Below, one piece after another: positions 8,675 through 17,624 of a stretch of DNA of 45,676 bases. A program made the position numbers and the translations under genes. The first letter of the stretch is position 1. Each line of letters starts with the position of its first letter. This DNA comes from Methanobrevibacter sp. (lineage in GTDB: Archaea; Methanobacteriota; Methanobacteria; Methanobacteriales; Methanobacteriaceae), in NCBI RefSeq assembly GCF_030539555.1, contig NZ_JAUNXX010000010.1, positions 1 through 45,676 on the forward strand, written 5' to 3'. The notes under the pieces are model-generated. The model saw nothing but the letters and a program-made list of their open reading frames with translations. It searched no databases and was not told the DNA's origin.

Positions 8675-8959
8675 ATGGAAAATAATAAAGAACAAGAAAT
8701 TTTACCAATTCAATTCATCAAAAAGGATTTTGACATCTCTGAAAAAATTGATGAAAACTTTTTGAATTCCATTAAAGAAGCCTTTGGGGGTGAAGTTTCT
8801 GTAATTAGTCTGGCTTTTTTGATATCTGATAAAGATGATGAAAATAAAAAAGAGATAATTTCATTTAATTATAGGAATGATAAGGAACAAAAAAATAATG
8901 AGGTTCTTGTAGATTTAAATAATCCAAATTCATTTGACAAGATTAAAAAAATATTTTAA
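8675..8959 (+). CDS. Small hypothetical protein, first gene of the HEPN operon
   Basis: A 94-residue protein of unknown family. I chose the ATG at 8675 because GGAGA (8661-8665) sits 9 nt ahead; an in-frame TTG at 8666 abuts that site and is unlikely. The N-terminal part is acidic, the centre (FGGEVSVISLAFLI) is a hydrophobic beta-like stretch, and Lys/Asn-rich strands follow. It is 22 nt ahead of the next gene. In size and position, ahead of a HEPN gene, it could be an antitoxin-like partner, but that is only a guess. Confidence 0.7.
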   Translation: MENNKEQEILPIQFIKKDFDISEKIDENFLNSIKEAFGGEVSVISLAFLISDKDDENKKEIISFNYRNDKEQKNNEVLVDLNNPNSFDKIKKIF

Positions 8960-8981
8960 ATTATGATTAAGAGGTAATTTC

Positions 8982-9419
8982 ATGAATTTTAACGAAACAA
9001 CCATGCCAATACAAAAAAATGTTAATGATTTTCATGAAAATGTTGTAAATCCATTTTTAGAAAAGAGTAGAACTGAATATCCATATTCCATTGTTCAATC
9101 AGATTCAAATATTGTTGATATTACTTTACTAAAAAGCTTCCCGAATAACAAATATGATTTTATGTATGAAGATGCTATAAAATCTATAGAAAAATTTCTT
9201 AAAAGGATTATTCCAAATTATGGTTTAAGCGAAATTAAATTCCATGAAAATGTTCATTTAGGTTTCAATCCCTCTTTTAGGATTAAAGTACCAAATAATG
9301 TTTCTTCTAAAGAATTAAATCAATATTGGGATGATATTTTTAAGGAGGTAACTGATTTTGCAGATTCTGAGAAAATAGGGTTCATTTTAGATGATTTGTC
9401 CATTATATTATGCAGGTGA
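8982..9419 (+). CDS. Hypothetical protein, second gene of the HEPN operon
   Basis: A 145-residue protein with a ribosome-binding site GAGGT before its ATG. It looks like a mixed alpha/beta single domain, with predicted helices at 10-30 and 60-75 and a C-terminal acidic stretch (DFADSEKIGFILDDL). No Cys cluster, membrane segment or known motif is visible. Its stop is 4 nt before the next ATG, so it is tightly coupled with the HEPN gene. Function unknown. Confidence 0.72.
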   Translation: MNFNETTMPIQKNVNDFHENVVNPFLEKSRTEYPYSIVQSDSNIVDITLLKSFPNNKYDFMYEDAIKSIEKFLKRIIPNYGLSEIKFHENVHLGFNPSFRIKVPNNVSSKELNQYWDDIFKEVTDFADSEKIGFILDDLSIILCR

Positions 9420-9423
9420 TAAT

Positions 9424-9867
9424 ATGGATGATTCATTTGATTTCGATTACTTGATACCCTTTTGTCAAAGTTTGTGGGATAATAAAGACATTTTAGTTAA
9501 TAGTAAATATCAATGTCTCTATAAAACTATTGTAAGTAGGGTTTATTATTCTGCTTTTCACCATGCAAAATCTTGGCTAGAGATTAATCATAACTTCAAA
9601 ACTCGTGAATTTAATTATGAAACAGGTAAAATGCGGAATATTGGTGGGTTAAGTGAACATGTTCAGGTTTTTAAAGAACTGAGGAAGGTGGCCAAAGATC
9701 AAAAATCCTTGAAACGTGAATTTTTCAGCGCTTCTTCTAAACTGGAAGATTTGTTCAACAATCGTGTTGATGCAGATTATGATGAAACTTCAATATTTGA
9801 AGAAATTGAAGTTACTGATGCAATTCAAAATGCAATATTCATTGTAAACCTATTGAAATTTAATTAA
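9424..9867 (+). CDS. HEPN-domain protein (UPF0332-like)
   Basis: The 147-residue protein (start at the ATG preceded by GGTGAT) matches the HEPN helical-bundle pattern. Residues 38-50 read SRVYYSAFHHAKS, the signature first core helix. Residues 110-120 read LFNNRVDADYD, the R..ADY motif seen in UPF0332-type HEPN proteins. A last helix (VTDAIQNAIFIVNLL) completes the bundle. R39 and H46 form an R-X6-H spacing, compatible with but not proof of a HEPN ribonuclease site. Many HEPN proteins are toxins or RNA-processing effectors paired with a small partner, and two small genes lie directly upstream in the same operon. Confidence 0.7.
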   Translation: MDDSFDFDYLIPFCQSLWDNKDILVNSKYQCLYKTIVSRVYYSAFHHAKSWLEINHNFKTREFNYETGKMRNIGGLSEHVQVFKELRKVAKDQKSLKREFFSASSKLEDLFNNRVDADYDETSIFEEIEVTDAIQNAIFIVNLLKFN

Positions 9868-10067
9868 CATGTTTAATTAAATTTTCACAATGCTAAATAA
9901 TACTCATAATGAAAATTTTTCAATTAATATTTCATCATATTATCCACATCTCTTTTTGACAGTTCCAAAAATCACTAAAATCTCAACTTTTAAATAATTT
10001 GAACAATATAAAATTAATGGGTTTTTAGAAGTTTTTGCTAAAAACATCAAGATTGGGAGAACATAAA

Positions 10068-11252
10068 ATGAGATGTGTTGGCACAGTAGTGCGTGGAATA
10101 AGGACACCTATTATTAAGGAAAATGACGATTTGGCCACAATTGTTGTGGATTCATTGATGAATGCAAAGGAAGCTGAAGGATTCGAGTTTAATGACAAGG
10201 ACATTGTCGCAATCACTGAGGCGGTTGTCGGAATTTCAGAGGGAAACTATGTCACCGTGGATGATGTGGCAGAAGATTTAACCAAGAAGTTCCCGTCAAA
10301 GGACATCGGGGTAGTTAACCCTATCTTAAGCAGAAACAGGTTTTCAATCATCCTCAAGGGTATTGCCAGAGCAATGGATAAAATTACACTTTTAAGCTCT
10401 TTTCCGGCTGATGAGGTTGGAAACGGAATTCTTGATGAGGACACATTGGAGAAAAGCGAATATAATCTGGGAAGCGTAATTTCCGAAGTGGAATATGCAG
10501 AAACCTTCGGCTCATGGATTCACCCGTTCACCGGAATCAACATGGTCGACTTTTACCGTGAACTCATCGAAAGCGAGGACTGTGAAGTCGAATTCGTATT
10601 TTCAAATGACGTGAAAACAATCCTTGACTACACCAAAGATGTTCTCACCTGTGACATCCACACAAGATTCAAGACAACAAAACTGCTTGAAAGCTTAGGT
10701 GCCAACGTATACGGGCTGCACCAGGTTTTAACCGAACCTATCGACGGGTCCGGATGCAACCCTGACTATGGTCTTTTAGGTTCAAACAAGGCAACCGAGG
10801 AAAAACTGAAACTCTTCCCAAAAACCGGAGACACACTTGTCCGTGAAGTTCAAAAAAGGCTGATTGAAAAAACCGGAAAACAGATTGAAGTGATGGTGTA
10901 TGGTGACGGCGCATTCAAGGATCCTGTCGGAAAGATCTGGGAACTTGCTGACCCTGTAGTATCACCGGCACACACCGACGGACTTATAGGATATCCTAAC
11001 GAAATCAAGCTTAAATACGTTTCAGACAACAAGTTCGCCGACTTGAAAGGCGACGAGCTGAAAGAAGCAATCAAGGAAGAAATCAGATGCAAGGATGAAA
11101 ACCTCACCGGTCAGATGATTACCGAAGGAACCACCCCAAGGGTACTGACAGACCTCATAGGTTCACTGTGTGACCTCACAAGCGGTTCCGGAGATAAGGG
11201 AACACCGGTCATATTCATTCAGGGATACTTCGACAATTTGGCAGACGACTGA
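10068..11252 (+). CDS. Coenzyme F420-0:L-glutamate ligase-family protein
   Basis: The 394-residue protein starts at the ATG preceded by GGGAG; an upstream in-frame ATG at 10035 lacks a site. The N-terminal half carries the F420-0 ligase-type pattern (VGTVVRGIRTPII, then DIVAITEAVVGISEGN at about 45-60), and a second conserved region PDYGLLGSNK near 235-245. CofE adds glutamates to F420-0 to give the F420 electron carrier. This version is longer than the ~250-residue CofE core, with a C-terminal extension rich in charged helices. It probably belongs to the long methanogen-specific relative of CofE, whose substrate may differ, so I withhold the gene symbol. Confidence 0.7.
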   Translation: MRCVGTVVRGIRTPIIKENDDLATIVVDSLMNAKEAEGFEFNDKDIVAITEAVVGISEGNYVTVDDVAEDLTKKFPSKDIGVVNPILSRNRFSIILKGIARAMDKITLLSSFPADEVGNGILDEDTLEKSEYNLGSVISEVEYAETFGSWIHPFTGINMVDFYRELIESEDCEVEFVFSNDVKTILDYTKDVLTCDIHTRFKTTKLLESLGANVYGLHQVLTEPIDGSGCNPDYGLLGSNKATEEKLKLFPKTGDTLVREVQKRLIEKTGKQIEVMVYGDGAFKDPVGKIWELADPVVSPAHTDGLIGYPNEIKLKYVSDNKFADLKGDELKEAIKEEIRCKDENLTGQMITEGTTPRVLTDLIGSLCDLTSGSGDKGTPVIFIQGYFDNLADD

Positions 11253-11397
11253 ATTACATTAACCAACCATCACAAATTCACTTTTTTTTTAAATTTTTCG
11301 ATTCACGAAATTCATTCGGAATTTTCCAATGGATAATCAGCATTTTAGAAAAATGTTTATTAGTTAAGCAGTATAAAAATATCAGCAAGGTGAAAAT

Positions 11398-12201
11398 ATG
11401 CAAATAACTACTGGAGAGGAACTTCAGGACAATGAAGAAATCACATTCATCGGAGAGGTTCCGAAATTAATCAACTCAAACATTTTTGTTCACGGCGAGA
11501 ACAACATTCTGGTCTGTGAGGAAGGAGTGACCTTAAACAACTCCAGGATTGATTTTCACCAGGACAATTCAGTCTTATACTTATCAAGCAACTCCCATCC
11601 ATACAATGTAACGATTTCGCTCAACAAGGACAGTGCCTGTTACATAGGAAAGAACAACTACTTCAACGGGACAACTTTCATCATAGCATCGGAATCCAAA
11701 AACATTGTCATAGGAAGGGACTGTCTGTTTTCATATAATGTGGTTATCAGAACCTCGGACGGGCATGGGATTTACTCGACAGAGTCCAAAAAGAGAATGA
11801 ACTACGCAAAAAGCATTTTCATAGGCGACCATGTATGGTTCGGCCAGAACGTATTCGTCCTCAAGGGAACCCAAATCCATTCCGGTTCGGTTATCGGAGC
11901 AGGTTCGGTTCTCTCAAACAAGCTTGTTCAATCCAATGTCACTTTTGCAGGAAATCCCGCCAGACTGACAAAGGAAAACACATTCTGGATTCCTCATTCA
12001 ACCCAGGGGTGGGGTGAAGAGGAAATTGAAAAGATGGAAGAGTACAACAACGACCTTTTCACTTTCAGCGTTGATGACACTACGCTGGATTTCAATGAGC
12101 TGGATGAGAATCTCCTGAAGTTGGATGCTGATGACGCCCTTGACTACATTATCGAAAAATTTTTCATTGAAAAGAAAAACCGTTTTGCCGGATTCTTTTA
12201 A
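11398..12201 (+). CDS. Hexapeptide-repeat acyltransferase
   Basis: A 267-residue left-handed beta-helix acyltransferase. Residues ~20-110 form irregular beta-strand repeats and residues ~105-185 carry the acceptor/CoA region: SYNVVIRTSDGHGIYS, then IGDHVWFGQNVFVLKGTQI and SGSVIGAGSVLSNK, ending with AGNPARLTKEN as in sugar O-acetyltransferases. His125 of the TSDGHGIY region is the likely catalytic base. The last 80 residues are an acidic extension unlike the core family. An AAGGTG site precedes the ATG. It lies 52 bp ahead of the UDP-glucose dehydrogenase, so it likely decorates a surface glycan. Confidence 0.85.
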   Translation: MQITTGEELQDNEEITFIGEVPKLINSNIFVHGENNILVCEEGVTLNNSRIDFHQDNSVLYLSSNSHPYNVTISLNKDSACYIGKNNYFNGTTFIIASESKNIVIGRDCLFSYNVVIRTSDGHGIYSTESKKRMNYAKSIFIGDHVWFGQNVFVLKGTQIHSGSVIGAGSVLSNKLVQSNVTFAGNPARLTKENTFWIPHSTQGWGEEEIEKMEEYNNDLFTFSVDDTTLDFNELDENLLKLDADDALDYIIEKFFIEKKNRFAGFF

Positions 12202-12253
12202 AAACTACTTATTCAAATTTACTTAATTTACAATTTATTTCTGGAGGATTATT

Positions 12254-13576
12254 ATGAACATTACAGTTATAGGAACAGGTTATGTGGGACTTGTCACAGG
12301 AGCCTGCTTTTCAAAGATGGGAAACAAGGTATACTGTGTGGATATCGATGAAGCCAAAATCGAAGGGCTTAAAAAAGGAATTCTGCCGATTTTTGAACCT
12401 AACCTTGACACACTGGTAATGACAGGTCAGGAAAAAGGCGATTTGATTTTCACAACAGACATCAAAGAGGCTTTGGATGATACAAACATCATTTTCATCG
12501 CCGTTGGAACTCCAATGGCTGAAGACGGAAGTGCAAACCTTGACTATATCTTTTCAGCGGCATCAGATATAGCAAACAACATCACAAAGGACTCTCTTGT
12601 TGTCATCAAGTCAACAGTTCCAATCGGAACAGGCTTCAGGGTTAAAGACCACATCAACCGGATACTTGAGGAACGTGGATGTGACATCAAAATCCAGATA
12701 GCCTCAAATCCTGAATTTTTAAAAGAGGGCAAGGCAATTCAGGATTGCCTAAGTCCGGACAGGGTGGTTTTAGGCGCAGAATCAGAAGAAGTCTTCGAAA
12801 CACTTAAATATCTGTATTCTCCGTTCGTAATCAACCACGACAGGTTCGTCCTGATGGACGTTAAATCATCTGAAATGACAAAGTACGTTGCAAATGCCAT
12901 GCTTGCAACCAAAATTTCATTCATGAACGAGATTGCAAACATCTGTGAAGCTACAGGAGCTGACGTTCAAAAGGTCAGGCTTGGAATCGGATCGGATAAA
13001 AGGATAGGATACCATTTCATCTATGCCGGATGCGGATATGGGGGAAGCTGTTTTCCAAAGGACGTGCAGGCCCTGATCAATACTGCACAGACTCACGGCT
13101 ACGAACCTGAAATACTGACTCATGTCGAAACCGTAAACAAAAGGCAGAAAATGGTTCTGGCCAACAAGGTCGTAAGCCATTTCGGAGAGGACCTCACAGG
13201 ATTGACATTCACAATATGGGGACTTGCATTCAAACCGGGAACTGATGATGTAAGGGAGGCCACATCCCTTGTTGTGGCATCTGAACTAATCAGAAGAGGA
13301 GCCAAAATCAAGGCATATGATGCTCAGGCAGTGGATGAATTCAAACGTTCAATCGGCGATGAATACCTCAAATCCATAGAATTTACAACTAACCGTTATC
13401 AGGCAACAGAAGGTGCTGATGCGTTGATACTGATTACTGAATGGAAAGAGTTCAGAACTCCTGACTGGGAGCTTTTAAATCAGAACTTGAATCAGCCTGT
13501 GATATTTGACGGAAGAAACATCTACGACAATAAAATCAGGGACTACGGATTTACACTCTATCAAATCGGATGTTAA
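12254..13576 (+). CDS. ugd: UDP-glucose 6-dehydrogenase
   Basis: A 440-residue NAD-dependent dehydrogenase converting UDP-glucose to UDP-glucuronate. The Rossmann motif GTGYVGLVTGACFSKMG starts at residue 7, and the catalytic cysteine lies in GYGGSCFPKD (C266). The C-terminal UDP-binding domain has WGLAFKPGTDDVREA. Length is normal for the family. A GGAGG site precedes the ATG. The preceding acyltransferase is 52 bp away and the glycosyltransferase follows after 185 bp, so the three likely serve one surface polysaccharide. GDP-mannose or UDP-ManNAc specificity cannot be fully excluded by eye, but residues such as YAGCGYGG favour UDP-glucose. Confidence 0.9.
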   Translation: MNITVIGTGYVGLVTGACFSKMGNKVYCVDIDEAKIEGLKKGILPIFEPNLDTLVMTGQEKGDLIFTTDIKEALDDTNIIFIAVGTPMAEDGSANLDYIFSAASDIANNITKDSLVVIKSTVPIGTGFRVKDHINRILEERGCDIKIQIASNPEFLKEGKAIQDCLSPDRVVLGAESEEVFETLKYLYSPFVINHDRFVLMDVKSSEMTKYVANAMLATKISFMNEIANICEATGADVQKVRLGIGSDKRIGYHFIYAGCGYGGSCFPKDVQALINTAQTHGYEPEILTHVETVNKRQKMVLANKVVSHFGEDLTGLTFTIWGLAFKPGTDDVREATSLVVASELIRRGAKIKAYDAQAVDEFKRSIGDEYLKSIEFTTNRYQATEGADALILITEWKEFRTPDWELLNQNLNQPVIFDGRNIYDNKIRDYGFTLYQIGC

Positions 13577-13761
13577 TGTTTAACATATGTTATCTTAAAT
13601 GATATTGTGAAAAGGAAAATCTTTTAAAATTTTCAAAATTTCACATTATTTTTCCTTTTTTTAATATATAAGTCACTTAAAGTCACTCATTTAATTTTAA
13701 AAACATAATCACATTGTTTATATAATATGTTTAACTATATAGTTACAAGGAGGGTAATAAT
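13577..13761 (+). promoter_or_regulatory. Terminator-like element and glycosyltransferase promoter
   Basis: Just after ugd, GTGAAA...TTTCAC and GAAAAT/ATTTTC pairs (13607-13645) followed by T runs resemble a weak terminator. A TATA-like stretch GTTTATATAATATG lies at about 13717-13730. A perfect 14-bp palindrome, TAACTATATAGTTA (13732-13745), sits directly ahead of the ribosome-binding site AAGGAGGG, where it could bind a repressor or form an RNA stem that hides the site. Confidence 0.45.
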
Positions 13762-16449
13762 TTGGCTTTTAGATTTTCTGTCGTGATGACTGCATACAAT
13801 AGTGAAAACTATCTTTCACTTGCTATCGAGTCAATCATCAACCAGAGCCTTGACTTTAAAAGGAATATCCAGATTATTGTCATTGATGATGCAAGCGATG
13901 ACCACACTCCCGATATCGCATACTATTATCAGGACAAATACCCCGAAAACATTTTCGTTTTAAGAAACCCCGAAAATCATGGTCCGGCATATTCAAGAAA
14001 CCGTGGATTAGGTCATGTTCAGGGGGAATTCGTTAATTTTTTAGACAGTGATGATTTCATCACCGAATACGCTTTCAGCAAAGCACTGGACCTGTTCAAA
14101 AAGCATGATGAAATCGACATTGTTTCCATGCCTATTTATTATTTCGGAGCCAGAAAGGGTGAACATTCCCTAAACTACAAATACACAAAAACCCAGGTTG
14201 TCAACCTGTTTGAAAAGCCGGAATACGTTCAGCTTTCAGGACCCTCAGCATTCTTCAGATTTTCAAAGCTTAAAAACTACAAGTTCAATGAGGATCTGAG
14301 GGTTTCAGAAGATCCCCTTCTTATCAACCAGATGCTTCTGGACAATCCGAATATCGGGCTTTTGGACGGCTGTGCATATTATTACAGAAAACATGACAAT
14401 CAGAAATCACTGATCGGTTCGTCCACTCACAGGAAGTCCTACTACACATCACGTGTGGACAACTACTTTTTGGCGCTTATAGAGTACGCCATCCAGAAAT
14501 ACGAAAAGGTTCCAAAATTCATACAGCATGTGCTGATGTACGATTTGCAGTGGATTTTCGAAATCAGGCGAGTAGGCCATATCCTGAACAGGGAGGAACT
14601 GGTAGAGCTTTATGCCAAGCTGATTAAGATACTCTCATATATAGAAAGCGATGTTGTGATTTTTCAAAAGTCAATTCCAGGAACATTGAAATCACATATA
14701 CTGCTTTTAAAAAAGCACAATGTAAGATATCTGGCTGATAAAACAGACATAGGAAATGACGGATGTAATCATATTCAGGAACTGGATTTGGATAAGGTAA
14801 ACATTGACATCTGCCAAATCGAAAACGACAGTCTATACATCATGGGATATTTAACAACCTTCACGATGGAGCCGAACATTCAGGTTAAAATCAACGACGC
14901 CAAAACCATGCAGGTCACACTGATAGATTTCCCTCAAAGGGACAACTATTCACTGAACTTCAACTACGGATTCAACCATAACTTTGAAGTGTTCATTCCT
15001 CTTGAGGAAGGCATGAAGGTGTCCTTCAAGATAGACCAGCATCAGCTGATTCCGGAATACACCCACAACTCCAGGCTTTCCAAGGTGTCAAAATACATGC
15101 TGTCCGAGAAATACCTGGTCTGTGATAGGGATGACCATATTCTGGTCTTGAGGAGAAACTATGCAAATACATTTAAAAATGAAATGAAAACATCAATCAA
15201 TATTTTACGCCAAAGAGAGCCGGGCTGGAGAACCGGACTTCTTTTGAGGGTATTGTATTTCATCTATTATCCGTTCTATAAGGACAAGCATATCTGGCTT
15301 TTCATGGACCTGCCTTACAGTGCAGACGACAATGCATTCCATCTATTCAGATACATGGTCGAGGAAAACATAAGCGACGTTGAAAAGTATTTCGCCATTT
15401 CAAAGCACGACTATGAAGTTCACGATGTCGAGATAATGGCAAACAAATACCAGTCAAGTTCCAGGATGTTCAAGATAAGAAGACTTTTGGGTCTGGGCAA
15501 TCCGAGCAGCGAATATCAAAAGATAGCCGATATAGGCTTTGACATTCCTTTCAGGTCAATCAGACACAGGATCTATTCGCTTTTCGCAGAGGCAGTCGTC
15601 TCATCAAACCCTGACAACAATATCATATATCCGTTTTGGGGCAATTTCGAATACCTTGCAGGCCTTGTAAGGTCAAAAACAGTGTTCCTGCAGCACGGAG
15701 TTACAAAAGACGACACATCATCATGGCTCAACAAATATGACAAGAATATAGACCTTGTGGTATGCGTTTCAGACATGGAAAGGCAATCATTCATCGACAA
15801 TCCTTACGGATATCCGAAAGAGGCAATTCAGGTACTCGGTTTTCCAAGATTCGATAATCTTGAAGTTCTTGAAGACAATAAGGAGGTTATCGTAATGCCT
15901 ACTTGGAGAAGACATTACAATGACCTTGAGGACGAGGACTTTGTAAGAACCACATTCTTCAGGGCATTCAACAATCTTTTAAACGACGATGAATTAATCG
16001 AATTCATCGAATCAAAAGGATACAAGCTGGTTTTCAAGCCGCACCCTAACCTGTACAAGCATATCCATCTCTTTGACAGGCATCCTAAGGTAAGTTTCAT
16101 AGACAGAAGCTACAATGAAATCTTCAATCACTCATCACTGCTTGTAACAGACTATTCAAGCGTATTTTTCGATTTCGCATTCCTTGAAAAACCTCTCATA
16201 TATTACCAATACGGCAAAGACTACCATTTCGACGTGGAGAGCGGATATTTCGACTATGAGACAATGGGTTTCGGACCGGTTGAAAAAACACATGATGACG
16301 TGAAAGAGGCAATCATGAGATATGTTTCAAACGGCTGTGAGATGGAGGATGTCTACAGAAAACGTGTTGAAGAGTTCTTCAAATTCAGGGACAGGGAAAA
16401 CTCAAGAAGGGTTTATGAAGCAATAAAAAACATTGATTTCAACCATTAA
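13762..16449 (+). CDS. Bifunctional GT2 glycosyltransferase / CDP-glycerol glycerophosphotransferase-like protein
   Basis: An 895-residue two-domain enzyme starting at TTG after a strong AAGGAGGG. Residues 1-220 are a GT-A family 2 domain: SVVMTAYNSENYLSLAIESI, DDASDDH at 42-48 and the metal-binding DSDD at 95-98. Residues ~480-890 are a teichoic-acid-type glycerophosphotransferase domain: LQHGVTKDD near 643, MPTWRR, FKPHPNL and TDYSSVFFDFAFLEKP near 796. A beta-rich linker lies between. Such fusions build phosphodiester-linked surface polymers in bacteria; in Methanobrevibacter they likely make cell-surface or capsule glycans. The polymer itself cannot be told from the sequence. Confidence 0.88.
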   Translation: MAFRFSVVMTAYNSENYLSLAIESIINQSLDFKRNIQIIVIDDASDDHTPDIAYYYQDKYPENIFVLRNPENHGPAYSRNRGLGHVQGEFVNFLDSDDFITEYAFSKALDLFKKHDEIDIVSMPIYYFGARKGEHSLNYKYTKTQVVNLFEKPEYVQLSGPSAFFRFSKLKNYKFNEDLRVSEDPLLINQMLLDNPNIGLLDGCAYYYRKHDNQKSLIGSSTHRKSYYTSRVDNYFLALIEYAIQKYEKVPKFIQHVLMYDLQWIFEIRRVGHILNREELVELYAKLIKILSYIESDVVIFQKSIPGTLKSHILLLKKHNVRYLADKTDIGNDGCNHIQELDLDKVNIDICQIENDSLYIMGYLTTFTMEPNIQVKINDAKTMQVTLIDFPQRDNYSLNFNYGFNHNFEVFIPLEEGMKVSFKIDQHQLIPEYTHNSRLSKVSKYMLSEKYLVCDRDDHILVLRRNYANTFKNEMKTSINILRQREPGWRTGLLLRVLYFIYYPFYKDKHIWLFMDLPYSADDNAFHLFRYMVEENISDVEKYFAISKHDYEVHDVEIMANKYQSSSRMFKIRRLLGLGNPSSEYQKIADIGFDIPFRSIRHRIYSLFAEAVVSSNPDNNIIYPFWGNFEYLAGLVRSKTVFLQHGVTKDDTSSWLNKYDKNIDLVVCVSDMERQSFIDNPYGYPKEAIQVLGFPRFDNLEVLEDNKEVIVMPTWRRHYNDLEDEDFVRTTFFRAFNNLLNDDELIEFIESKGYKLVFKPHPNLYKHIHLFDRHPKVSFIDRSYNEIFNHSSLLVTDYSSVFFDFAFLEKPLIYYQYGKDYHFDVESGYFDYETMGFGPVEKTHDDVKEAIMRYVSNGCEMEDVYRKRVEEFFKFRDRENSRRVYEAIKNIDFNH

Positions 16450-16471
16450 ACTATTTTTTCCAATATAGATT

Positions 16472-16597
16472 TCACACCATCTCTCTCCTGATTTTTCCAA
16501 TTACTTCAATAATTTCAAATTGTCCATCAATTATTTTACCTATGAACGTCAAGTCCATCAGCTTAAACAGACCTTCCAGTATTTTAACCGATTTCAA
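16472..16597 (-). CDS. 41-residue small protein with TTG start
   Basis: A 41-codon minus-strand frame begins with TTG at 16597, preceded by a strong ribosome-binding site, AAGGAGG (16605-16611 on the plus strand), with 7 nt spacing, and ends with TGA at 16472-16474. The peptide starts MKSVKILEGLFKLMDL, then FIGKIIDGQFEIIEVIGKI and a basic end. It looks like two short beta strands with an amphipathic helix. The gap of 247 bp between flanking genes is otherwise empty. The site AAGGAGGCTAG is the same string found before mtrA. No family recognised. Confidence 0.55.
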   Translation of the reverse strand: MKSVKILEGLFKLMDLTFIGKIIDGQFEIIEVIGKIRREMV

Positions 16598-16696
16598 AAA
16601 CTAGCCTCCTTAAAGGGCAATACTACTTTTAACCCTTTAGAAGTTACAAAATATTTAAATAGATTCCGAAGATAACTTATATCAAGTGGTGATTAG

Positions 16697-16987
16697 ATGC
16701 ATGTAAAAGACATATTAGACGATTTAGGAATACGCGTAAAGCTTCCTCAGCATTGGTATTCAACCGATGTGGGTGACGAATTCGAAGAACCGAAATTAAT
16801 CCAAAACGACGATATCATCAAAATAGAGGCTGCAAGCGGCGATAACAGAAAAGTGATAGTCCTTGATGTCAATGACGGCATGAGCGTCGTTACAGTATTC
16901 AGCGATGAAAAGGTCATAGGTGTAAAATACCTCAAAAACAAGGACGATTTTGAATATATCGGAAAGCCGTCCGAGCTATACTTTTAA
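16697..16987 (+). CDS. Small hypothetical protein
   Basis: A 96-residue acidic protein, probably mostly beta strands: repeats of hydrophobic strands (KVIVLDV, MSVVTVFS, KVIGVKYL). The N-terminus MHVKDILDDLGIRVKLP is helical. GGTGATTAG precedes the ATG. The 3' end overlaps that of the convergent PAP2 gene by 12 bp. I do not recognise a family. Confidence 0.65.
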   Translation: MHVKDILDDLGIRVKLPQHWYSTDVGDEFEEPKLIQNDDIIKIEAASGDNRKVIVLDVNDGMSVVTVFSDEKVIGVKYLKNKDDFEYIGKPSELYF

Positions 16988-17524
16988 GTACCTGCAGACA
17001 ATAATGCCGCTGGCTATCCCGATTATGCAGCCAACTGCCACATCGAATGGGAAGTGCATGCCTATATAGATTCTTGAAAATCCGATTGTCAGGCTGAATG
17101 CAACAGCAAAGCACCTGACGAGAACATCCCTTCTGAAATACTCTTTCGCCTTCAAAAACAGCACGGTCATGACGCTCAGTGTTGTTGCGCTGTGGCCTGA
17201 TGGAAATGAATTGGGATCAACCGATGATGTCAGAATGTGGACATGGCTCAAAACCAGATATGGTCGTGGCTGGCTGAAAAGCAGCTTGACTGGCGCGGTA
17301 ATCAGAACCGCCAGTATTATCGCACCTGCAAAGAGCCTGACCAGACCGTAGTATCTGCCTGAATTGAAGACGTTCTTTCGTGTCAGGAGCAATGCGACTG
17401 CGCACAATATTGCAAGGCATGTCAGCCCGCCGGCATCGCTTATGTGGGGCATCAGAAAGTCAAGATAAGGATTGCTCAATCCGTTGTTGATAAGATAAAA
17501 AATTTCAGTATTTGCATTCATCAT
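16976..17524 (-). CDS. PAP2-family phosphatase
   Basis: A 182-residue membrane phosphatase with all three motifs of the type 2 phosphatidic-acid phosphatase/chloroperoxidase superfamily: K80-X6-R87-P, PSGH at 108-111, and SR(150-151)...H157...D161. Four to five hydrophobic segments surround them. Members dephosphorylate lipid (di)phosphates, for example undecaprenyl or archaeal polyprenyl diphosphate released in glycan synthesis. This would fit the nearby surface-glycan genes, but the substrate is not shown. No ribosome-binding site is evident before the ATG; it may be leaderless. It is divergent from mtrA. Confidence 0.9.
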   Translation of the reverse strand: MMNANTEIFYLINNGLSNPYLDFLMPHISDAGGLTCLAILCAVALLLTRKNVFNSGRYYGLVRLFAGAIILAVLITAPVKLLFSQPRPYLVLSHVHILTSSVDPNSFPSGHSATTLSVMTVLFLKAKEYFRRDVLVRCFAVAFSLTIGFSRIYIGMHFPFDVAVGCIIGIASGIIVCRYLKV

Positions 17525-17564
17525 TATTAATATTGTTTTTCAATCGTTAATACTTGTTGTCCTC

Positions 17565-17595
17565 AAAACGTTTAAATATATTTTAAAATATATCC
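17565..17595 (+). promoter_or_regulatory. Promoter and palindrome before the MtrA paralogue
   Basis: A perfect 18-bp palindrome, ATATATTTTAAAATATAT (17576-17593), is embedded in a BRE/TATA-like stretch about 30-50 bp before the mtrA start. The ribosome-binding site AAAGGAGGCTAG follows at about 17611-17622. It is the most likely core promoter; the palindrome may just be TATA sequence. Confidence 0.45.
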
Positions 17596-17624
17596 AATAT
17601 TATAGAATTAAAGGAGGCTAGAAA

